From contig DAIDKY010000018.1 in assembly GCA_027449805.1 (NCBI GenBank), positions 1 through 13,947 on the forward strand: DNA of 13,947 nt. Reading direction: 5' to 3'. The notes below the pieces were generated by a model that saw only the letters and a program-made list of their open reading frames with translations, made no database searches and had not been told where the DNA came from. The position numbers were made by a program, and so were the translations under genes. Below are positions 6,304 through 13,400 of this stretch, piece by piece (position 1 is the first letter of the stretch; every line of letters begins with the position of its first letter). The stretch comes from a bacterium (GTDB lineage Bacteria > Patescibacteriota > Saccharimonadia > UBA4664).

Positions 6304-7056
6304 GTGGTGGCGACTGTGTCATCAACCGCAACAACCTTGAAAGCCCTGCGAACTGCGTCGATCTGCGTCCAGGTCTGTGAGCGGATCGGTATACCGCTTG
6401 ATCTCGCAGGCGGTATCCATGCCGACGATTCACTCCTGACGGCTCTCGCGCATGCGGTCCAACGTGAGCTAACACTCTACAACGAGAGGCTCGCCACAGA
6501 TGCGGTCTTAACTGAGGGCCGGTTCAACTTCGTTGGTGTCAACCATATCGCGCGGTTGATCGCCGCCGAACATCCGCAGCGTGCTGAGGTCATGCGTCGC
6601 CTCAACAATGACTGGCGCGCCGTTGATGTCCTGCTCCGGAAGATGACGAGGAAGCAGCGAGAGGCCATCATCATGTGGACCGGTGCCAGAGATGGCTACG
6701 AGCAGACACTGTCGCAGGTCGCCGAGACCATGGGTAACTCAATAGAAAGCGTGGAGGCACTTATCCGTAAGGGCCTCCAAAATGCGGTTCGAGCCATTAA
6801 TAGCGTTGGTCTGGATGCCCTCTCCACCCCGCTCCCCGTTGAGCCGGTCGCACTAATGTTGCTCCCAGTCGGGGCGGTATTTCGACTAGTAGCGGGGGAC
6901 GATCAGGAGTACGTCGTCGAGATGCAGTCGTCTCCAGATCACCCAGGTGGTCTCCGCACTGCGGCTCAACCAACCACAAAGAGCCCTACATCGACCGAGC
7001 CAAAGAAGCCGGTCAAATTTCTGGAGTCACGCGAAATGGTGATTCCCATCGCCTAA
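6304..7056 (+). CDS. Protein with sigma-70 region 4-like helix-turn-helix
   Basis: The 250-residue product starts at one of two tandem GTG codons (6304 or 6307); an in-frame TGA at 6295-6297 limits extension, and AAAGG lies just upstream. Residues about 108-166 follow the sigma-factor region 4 pattern: LLRKMTRKQREAIIMW, then DGYEQTLSQVAETMGNS, then ESVEALIRKGLQNAVRAI, corresponding to the TL-x-x-IA-x-x-G...RV...L helix-turn-helix that contacts -35 elements. The helical N-terminal part (13-107) shows no convincing region 2 core. The C-terminal part has a short strand-rich segment (about 178-207) and a Pro/Thr/Ser/Lys-rich linker. It may be a diverged sigma factor, a region 4-only regulator or an unrelated helix-turn-helix protein; the target is unknown. 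Confidence 0.7.
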   Translation: MVATVSSTATTLKALRTASICVQVCERIGIPLDLAGGIHADDSLLTALAHAVQRELTLYNERLATDAVLTEGRFNFVGVNHIARLIAAEHPQRAEVMRRLNNDWRAVDVLLRKMTRKQREAIIMWTGARDGYEQTLSQVAETMGNSIESVEALIRKGLQNAVRAINSVGLDALSTPLPVEPVALMLLPVGAVFRLVAGDDQEYVVEMQSSPDHPGGLRTAAQPTTKSPTSTEPKKPVKFLESREMVIPIA

Positions 7057-7062
7057 CTAATT

Positions 7063-7102
7063 AAGCCCATTGTCTTTACGACATTGGGCTTCAAACGTTT
7101 TT
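7063..7102 (+). terminator. Probable terminator of the sigma-like gene
   Basis: Twelve-base arms (7063-7074 and 7080-7091) pair with a single T-T mismatch around a five-base loop, a few bases after the stop at 7056. A T5 run (7098-7102) follows, but six bases separate it from the stem, so efficiency is uncertain. Confidence 0.6.
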
Positions 7103-7129
7103 ATAGATTCGTGTGATAGCATTAAACTA

Positions 7130-7699
7130 ATGTCTGAAACCGATAAAAATTTAAAGATCGCCGTTCTGGCAGGGACAACTCGGGTTAAGCGCCAGTCGTT
7201 TAACGCCGCTAAGTTGGTGGCGGAGGTCGGCAGAGGTATCGAGGGCGTCGAAATTATCTTTGTCGATCCTAAGGAGTTTAACTTCCCGAACGACGGCAAT
7301 GATCCGGAGGGCAAGGACCCGCGCTATAGTGAGATCACGGCCAAGGCCGACGCTTTCTTTATCGTGACGCCGGAGTACAATCACAGCTTTCCGGGTTCGC
7401 TTAAGCGGATGCTTGATAGTGAATTGAAGAACTACATTCATAAGCCGGTGGCTCTGGCGGGTGCGTCGAATGGACATTGGGGTGGATTGCGAGCCGTCGA
7501 GGCACTGGTGGGTAGTGTGCGCGAGATGGGTCTTGTCGTTACCTACAGCGATGTCTATTTTCCCAACGTCGATAAGGCCTTCGTCGATGGCCGGTTGGTG
7601 TCAGATCTGGTTGAGCAGTACGACAAATCGATCAAGGCCGCCTACGACGAGCTGATCTGGATGGCCAGGGCGCTTAAAACTGCTCGTACTCAGTCTTAA
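7130..7699 (+). CDS. NAD(P)H-dependent FMN reductase family flavoprotein
   Basis: This 189-residue flavodoxin-fold enzyme is expected to bind FMN and reduce flavins, quinones or similar acceptors with NAD(P)H in the cytoplasm. The N-terminal strand and phosphate loop KIAVLAGTTRVKRQS is at about 9-22. The hallmark VTPEYNHSFPGSLKRMLD is at about 79-96, and GASNGHWGGLRAV at 111-123 completes the FMN site. I chose the ATG at 7130; a longer reading from a TTG at 7070 would run through the terminator hairpin. No Shine-Dalgarno precedes the ATG. A weak TAGCAT at 7117-7122 would place transcription at the start codon. The physiological substrate cannot be read from sequence; a redox or stress role would fit the peroxiredoxin elsewhere in the window. 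Confidence 0.9.
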   Translation: MSETDKNLKIAVLAGTTRVKRQSFNAAKLVAEVGRGIEGVEIIFVDPKEFNFPNDGNDPEGKDPRYSEITAKADAFFIVTPEYNHSFPGSLKRMLDSELKNYIHKPVALAGASNGHWGGLRAVEALVGSVREMGLVVTYSDVYFPNVDKAFVDGRLVSDLVEQYDKSIKAAYDELIWMARALKTARTQS

Positions 7700-7733
7700 T
7701 TCTTAATTAATACCTTTTTGCTAATGTCGGTCT

Positions 7734-9128
7734 ATGCCGACACGTCCAGCTAACAGGCCAGCTATTGTGACATCAGTGGCTCTGGCGAGTGTAGGCGGAT
7801 TAGTGCTGGGTCGCTTCGGTTGGATGGTACCAGTCTGGTACCTGATCGTCGGTCTTGGCCTGACGATTCTCTTCTGGCGCAGCCGCGTCTGGTGGGTCGT
7901 CTTGATTGGGATGTCTTTGATAGTCGGCTTAGTACGAGCCGAAGACTTTCATCATCTGCAGTCGATCCTGCGATATCAGATCGGACGGCAAACTTCGCTG
8001 GTCGGGACGGTGGTGACCGATCCGATAATTAACGATAAGCGCCAAAGCGACTATCGTGTAGGGGAGTTGCAGTTAAATGGTCGCAGCGTTATCGGCGTAG
8101 TGCGCGTTTACAGCACGCCGGTGCGCTTGTTGCGGGGATATCGAGTAGCGTTGAGCGGCAAGCTTGAGACTGGGTATGCCACCTGGGACGCCGCACTGTA
8201 TTATCCGCAACTTATGGTGGTTAGCTCCTCGCAGAGCGTTCTCGAGCATTGGCGCCAGACTTTCTTTCTGGGGATTCACGCCGCTTTGCCGGAGCCGGAG
8301 GCATCGTTCGGGTTGGGTCTGTTGATCGGTGTCGGGGCGCTGATACCGAAACCGTTACAGTTAGAGTTGCAACGGGTGGGGTTAAGTCATCTAGTAGCCG
8401 TTTCGGGTTACAACTTAACGATCATCGTGCGGTTGGTTTCGCGAGTATTGGGTCGGCTTGGCCGCAATATCGCTTTAATCTTGTCGATCTGGTTGATCGG
8501 CGTCTTCGTGGTGCTCTCGGGAGCTTCGTCCTCGATTGTGCGGGCAGGAGTTGTCTCTGTTATGTCGCTGCTCGCGGGACATATTGGCCAGCGCGTCGAC
8601 GCCTTAGCTCTCGTTAGCTTAGCAGCGGCTGGCACGGCATTGTATAACCCAGGTTATCTTAATGATATCGGTTGGTTATTGTCGTTTCTCGCCTTTTTTG
8701 GAATTTTGGTGCTCGCCCCGGCAGTGATGGCGCGTTTTGGCGAGCCGCGTCTGGCGATTGGCCGGATGATGATCGAGACAATGGCTGCCGAGGTTATGAC
8801 TTTACCCTTGATCGTTGGAATATTCTCGCAATTATCGGTCGTCGGGCTGTTGGCTAATCTCGTCATTGAACCGATGGTACCGCTTGCGATGCTGGCCGGT
8901 CTTGCCAGCGGCTTGGCCGGGCTATGGGTGCCTTATTGGAGCGATTATCTTGTCGTGCCGATGGGTTTTATCCTGACGTTTATGCTGCAGCTGATCGGTG
9001 CAATGGCCAGGCTGCCCTGGGCGATGACGACGACGAATCTAACACTGAGCGAGATGTTGGGGTGTTATGGCACCTTGCTCGTCCTGACGGCGGCCTTGGT
9101 TTGCTATAATAGGCGTAGAAACAGATAA
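7734..9128 (+). CDS. comEC: ComEC/Rec2 family DNA uptake channel, membrane part only
   Basis: ComEC forms the inner-membrane channel through which single-stranded DNA enters during natural transformation. The 464-residue protein has about three N-terminal membrane segments (10-68), then an OB-fold-like extracytoplasmic region (about 78-165). The competence domain follows, with the signature GLSHLVAVSGYNL at 216-228, the conserved Arg of SSIVRAGVVS near 270, and many hydrophobic helices to the C-terminus. The metallo-beta-lactamase-like nuclease domain at the end of longer ComEC proteins (700 or more residues) is absent, as in many short homologues. There is no Shine-Dalgarno before the ATG; a poor extended -10 (TGC-TAATGT, 7719-7727) might give a near-leaderless message. 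Its end contains the yebC promoter. Confidence 0.92.
   Translation: MPTRPANRPAIVTSVALASVGGLVLGRFGWMVPVWYLIVGLGLTILFWRSRVWWVVLIGMSLIVGLVRAEDFHHLQSILRYQIGRQTSLVGTVVTDPIINDKRQSDYRVGELQLNGRSVIGVVRVYSTPVRLLRGYRVALSGKLETGYATWDAALYYPQLMVVSSSQSVLEHWRQTFFLGIHAALPEPEASFGLGLLIGVGALIPKPLQLELQRVGLSHLVAVSGYNLTIIVRLVSRVLGRLGRNIALILSIWLIGVFVVLSGASSSIVRAGVVSVMSLLAGHIGQRVDALALVSLAAAGTALYNPGYLNDIGWLLSFLAFFGILVLAPAVMARFGEPRLAIGRMMIETMAAEVMTLPLIVGIFSQLSVVGLLANLVIEPMVPLAMLAGLASGLAGLWVPYWSDYLVVPMGFILTFMLQLIGAMARLPWAMTTTNLTLSEMLGCYGTLLVLTAALVCYNRRRNR
9102..9110 (+). promoter_or_regulatory. Extended -10 promoter for yebC-ruvC
   Basis: TGC followed by a perfect TATAAT (9105-9110) lies inside the last codons of comEC. 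The -35 is poor (CTGACG at a short 15-base spacing, or TCCTGA at 17), as is common for extended -10 promoters. Transcription near 9117 would leave a leader of about 20 bases that carries AAGGAGA (9127-9133) before the yebC ATG. Confidence 0.65.
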
Positions 9129-9137
9129 GGAGAGCCA

Positions 9138-9878
9138 ATGTCCGGACACTCAAAATGGGCTTCGATCAAGCATCAGAAGGCAATTAAGGATTCGCGGCGC
9201 GGCGCGTCGTTTACTAAGTATGCCAACCTGATCTCGGTGGCGGCGCGGGCAGGAGCTGATCCGGCGACTAACTTCAAGCTGCGTTTAGCGGTCGACTCGG
9301 CGCGGAAGTCCGGCGTGCCGAACGTAAATATTGAGCGGGCTATTAAACGCGGATCAGGCCAAGACGGGGCAACGAGTTTTGAAGAAGTTACTTACGAGGG
9401 CTATGGTCCCGGCGGGGTGGCGATACTGGTCGAGGCGGCGACCGACAATCGTAATCGTACCGGACCTGATGTTCGAGCCGCCTTTAGTAAGCATGGCGGG
9501 AGCCTGGGCACAAGCGGATCGGTGGCCTACCAGTTCCATCAGCGCGGCGTAGTGGTAATCGGCGTGACGGATTTGGAGGAGGCGGAGCTCGATGCCATCG
9601 AGGCGGGGGCCGAGGATGTCGAGGAGAACGGTGACAGTCTGACCGTTTATACAAAACCGACTGAACTCGACGCCGTCCGCAAGGCGCTGGGCGAGAAAGG
9701 CTATGAGGTGCGCAGCGCCGAGCTGAGTTTTGAGCCGACCTCGACGGTGGCCATTAGCGATCCCAAGACAGTCCAGACGCTTATGCGTCTTATGGATGCC
9801 TTTGACGAGCTGGACGACGTTACCAATACCTATGCCAACTTCGATATCGATCCTGAGCTGATGGAACAGGCGGCCTAG
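9138..9878 (+). CDS. yebC: YebC/PmpR family regulatory or translation factor
   Basis: This 246-residue protein matches the family throughout and has its usual length. It starts MSGHSKWASIKHQK, has GKxF-like RGASFTKYANLIS, then YEGYGPGGVAILVE and TDNRNRT near 86-108, and ends with the conserved acidic C-terminal region. YebC proteins were first described as DNA-binding regulators; later work on the family links members to relief of ribosome stalling at proline-rich stretches. Which applies here cannot be told from sequence. A Shine-Dalgarno lies four bases before the ATG. Its TAG stop overlaps the GTG start of ruvC, the common yebC-ruvC pairing. Confidence 0.97.
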   Translation: MSGHSKWASIKHQKAIKDSRRGASFTKYANLISVAARAGADPATNFKLRLAVDSARKSGVPNVNIERAIKRGSGQDGATSFEEVTYEGYGPGGVAILVEAATDNRNRTGPDVRAAFSKHGGSLGTSGSVAYQFHQRGVVVIGVTDLEEAELDAIEAGAEDVEENGDSLTVYTKPTELDAVRKALGEKGYEVRSAELSFEPTSTVAISDPKTVQTLMRLMDAFDELDDVTNTYANFDIDPELMEQAA

Positions 9879-10348
9879 TGCGCATTATCGGTGTCGATCC
9901 GGGCACCGCAACGACGGGCTTCGGAGTTATCGATGTCGATACCCGCGGCAACTACAAGATGGTCGATGGCGGCGTAATAACGACCTCCCCGGATCTGCCG
10001 ATGACGGAACGCCTTAAGGTTCTCTATGACGAGCTGACCGAAGTGATAATAATGACGAAGCCGGAGGCCGGGGCCGTCGAGCTCTTATATTTCTCCAAGA
10101 ATATTACCACCGGCATTGCTGTAGGGCAGGCCAGGGGAGTCATACTTCTGGCTTTGGCAAAGGCTAATATAGTACCCGGTGAGTATAACCCGATGCAGGT
10201 CAAGATGGCCGTGACCGGTTATGGCGCGGCCAAGAAGCCGCAAGTGCAGGAGATGGTGCGCGTCCTGCTCGGTCTTAAGGCCATCCCCAAGCCGGACGAC
10301 GCCGCCGATGCTCTGGCGGTGGCGATTGCCCATGCGCATAGTTTGTAG
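9878..10348 (+). CDS. ruvC: Holliday junction resolvase RuvC
   Basis: RuvC is a homodimeric nuclease that cuts Holliday junctions symmetrically during recombination and fork repair. The 156-residue protein has the RNase H-like fold and intact metal-binding acids: Asp7 in IIGVDPGTATTGFG, Glu68 in GAVELLYFSKN, and Asp141 and Asp144 in PDDAADALAVAIAH. The GQARGV motif at 84-89 is also typical. The GTG start overlaps the yebC stop by one base, so translation is probably coupled. Unlike many genomes, ruvA and ruvB do not follow; the next gene is a cell-envelope enzyme with its own promoter. Confidence 0.97.
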   Translation: MRIIGVDPGTATTGFGVIDVDTRGNYKMVDGGVITTSPDLPMTERLKVLYDELTEVIIMTKPEAGAVELLYFSKNITTGIAVGQARGVILLALAKANIVPGEYNPMQVKMAVTGYGAAKKPQVQEMVRVLLGLKAIPKPDDAADALAVAIAHAHSL

Positions 10349-10381
10349 CGAGCTGAATCCATACTCATCCTGAGCTCAATC

Positions 10382-10390
10382 TGTTAAAAT
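10382..10390 (+). promoter_or_regulatory. Extended -10 promoter for the glucan synthase gene
   Basis: TGT followed by TAAAAT (10385-10390, five of six) lies in the gap after ruvC; no -35 is evident. Transcription near 10397 would give a leader of about 40 bases containing GGGAG (10429-10433), four bases before the ATG. Confidence 0.45.
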
Positions 10391-10437
10391 AAGGGTAATA
10401 GCTTATGCTTGCTAAAGAGTGAGCCTACGGGAGTAAG

Positions 10438-13400
10438 ATGACACATAAATCATGGGTAATTGCGTTCTTTACCGACAGTGTCGAGTTTGAGACGACCCGT
10501 ATAACGATTTCTAAAAGTGGTAACTTGGTGGAGTCCGTGGTTGTGCCTCGTATTATTGAGGTTCTGGCGCTCGAGGGTGAGACCGTAGCCGCTTGGATCG
10601 GTGTGTCACATGAGGCGGAGACAGCTGCCGATATTCTACGTGACGGTCCTACCGAAGCCGTTGTCGTGCTACCGATTCACGAACAGATTACCATCCCAGA
10701 GGGGATGGTTCAGAAATCAACCTGGGCCTATGAAGAGCTTCAGGCTACCTGGTACCAGCAGCTTCAACAGAAGCAGATGAACGGTGTGGTGGGAAGTGGT
10801 GCAGCTTCCTGGGGTATCGCCGAAGCGGCCTATGAGGATACTGCAGGGACGATGTCATTGGTGGAGCACCATTACATCTTTGAACGTGCCTACATTAATA
10901 TTACGACGGGGATTAACAGTCGAAGTAACCGGGGGCTGATAGGTTCACCTGAGGTGTGGGATCTCTACAATCTGGTGACAAGACTATTAGAGGATGATGT
11001 ACTGCCGACCAACGAGGAGGCGCTTCGGGCCGCTCTTCAGCTGGCCTTGAAGGATCGTAGCGATAGCTTGAAGCTGCTCAATATCCTTCCGATCATAATT
11101 CAAATACGAATCATCGAAGAGCTTGCCGTGATGCTAAAGAAAGATCGCAATATGCATCATGACCTTGTGGTAGCGACTTTTACGGCCGATATCCTCGGCA
11201 AATTGGCGGCGAACGAGGTTGCGCTGCGGGTCGAGCAAATTATCAAGTCAGATGGCTTGAATCGCGAGCTGCAGCTAAGCCTGATCGAGAAGCTCGATGA
11301 GATGCCCGAGGTTCAGACCCACCTCGCTGCAACTTGGGGTTATGTGGAGGGCAAGACAACGCTGGACTCGGTGTTGCGCCAGCGCCAGATCGATTCGGCC
11401 CAACGCTATGAACATTTTAATGATCTTATTGGAATGCTACGGGTTATGGGTCGAGTCGGTTGGAGTCGGTTCCTAGAGGGGGTTGATCCCGTCTATGCAG
11501 TTCTTGCCGCCGATCCGGCCGCCATTTTTAGCTCCATGACATTGGAGAGTAAGCTCTATTACCGCCAGCGCGTGGCTGAACTTTCGAGCTGGTCGGGTAA
11601 GACGGAAATCGAGATTGCGCAGCTTATCGATATAACGGCACGGGCTAGCACCGACCTATCATCCCATAACGGATCCTATTTAATAGGAGACGAGATGCTC
11701 TCGTTTGAGCGTCGCATTGGAGTACGACGTCCCTGGTTTAATAAGCACCAGATCCAAGAGGCCGCTTATCCTCTCGCTACCTTGCTCAGTCTCGCTATGC
11801 CTCTCTGGCTGATTGGCCTCGGTCTGGTTGCTCTATACTGTCATGTCATGGGCTTGTCGGGCTCTAGTGTGTGGTGGGTGGTAATATTGCTAGCGTTACC
11901 CTTGACCGATCTGAGTCTTGAGCTGACCTCAAAGCTGATTGGGCTGACGGTAAAGCCTCGTTTCTTACCGGAGCTCGAACTCGAAGCTACGACGTCAACG
12001 AGGTCTAAGACGGTCTGCGTGGTTGCCGTTCCAACTTTATTACGTTCACCCAAAACTATTGCTTATGATCTACGCCAGCTAGAGATGCGCTATTTAGCCA
12101 ACGGCGGTAGTGACTTCTCCTACGGTCTCTTAACCGACTGGATCGACGCCAAGACCGCTATCTGCGAGGACGACGATCGTCTCCTGCGGCTGGCTATTGA
12201 CGGGGTGACGAAGCTCAATACCGCTCATCCCGAGGCGCATTTCTTTCTCTACCATCGCAAAAGGAGCCTCGTGCCGAGCGAGGGGGTCTGGATGGGTGCT
12301 GAACGTAAACGAGGCAAGCTTGAGACTTTTCTGGCGTATGTTAGTGGCGAGACACACGAGGGAACACTAATTGTTGGTAGCGCTTCCAAAGTCGTTGGAG
12401 CCAGATACTGCATCTGTCTGGATGCTGATACTGAGCTTCCTCCAGGCACGGCTCACCGCCTACTTGGTGCAATTACCCATCCACTTAACCGTCTTCGATA
12501 CGATAGTATGGGTCATGTATCGGGCGGCTACGGTATTATTCAGCCCCATATTGTAACTTCATACGAGAGTAGTCGGGAGAATAGGTTCACCTTTCTGCAT
12601 CACTCCCGTCATGGCGTAAATCCATACCTCAACCCTTACGCCGATCTCTATTACGATCTAGCCGCCGATGGCGTCTACTATGGCAAGGGTATTATTGATG
12701 TAGCCGCTTATCAGCGAACGGTGGCAGGTCGTTTTCCGGACAATCGTATTCTGAGTCACGACCTTCTCGAAGGTGCCTACCTAAGGGTGGCGCTTGCCTC
12801 GAACATAACGCTATATGATGTCTTCCCACAGACCTTTATCGCTTTGAGTGATCGTCAGAGTCGTTGGGTGCGAGGGGATTGGCAGATATGGCCTTGGGTA
12901 ACATCAAGAGTGCCCGATAAATTTGGCCAGACCTCATCGAACCCGATCGATGTCATTAATCGTTTTAAGGTGGCAGATAACATTCGCCGAAGTCTCGTCG
13001 CACCCGTTGAACTTATTGCACTTCTGATTGCCGCCCTTATGGGTCTCAAGATTCTGAGCATCGTAGTTGGGCTCCTCGTAATGGTCTTTATCATTGTTCC
13101 ACTCATGGGTCTTGCCCGGGTTGCAGTAACGAGGATAGGAGACCTAGGACAGTGGGATGTAATACAACCGATACTGCTCCAGCTCTATCATTTCATAACC
13201 CTACCATTACGAGCTTTGCATACACTTAATGCGATCGTCCGGGTACTATGGCGTCTCATCGTTACCAAACGGTTTCTACTCGAATGGCGTACCTCCAGTG
13301 AAAACGTGTCGCCCGGTAATGTACGAAGCTACCAATTAATTGCTAGTAGTACGATCGGGTTTCTGCTGATTATATTGGGTCTAAGGAGTGAGACTATCGG

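Noticed and set aside
7070..7129. Upstream TTG start extending the FMN reductase by 20 residues
   Set aside because: The extension passes through a terminator-like hairpin and has no homology-like content; the ATG at 7130 gives the family's usual N-terminus.
10350..10377. Possible terminator hairpin after ruvC (GAGCT/AGCTC)
   Set aside because: Only five pairs around an 18-base loop and no T run; too weak to call.
10405..10422. Five-codon ATG...TGA frame in the leader of the glucan synthase
   Set aside because: It has a loose AAGGG upstream but is too short to separate from chance, and shows no attenuator-like structure.
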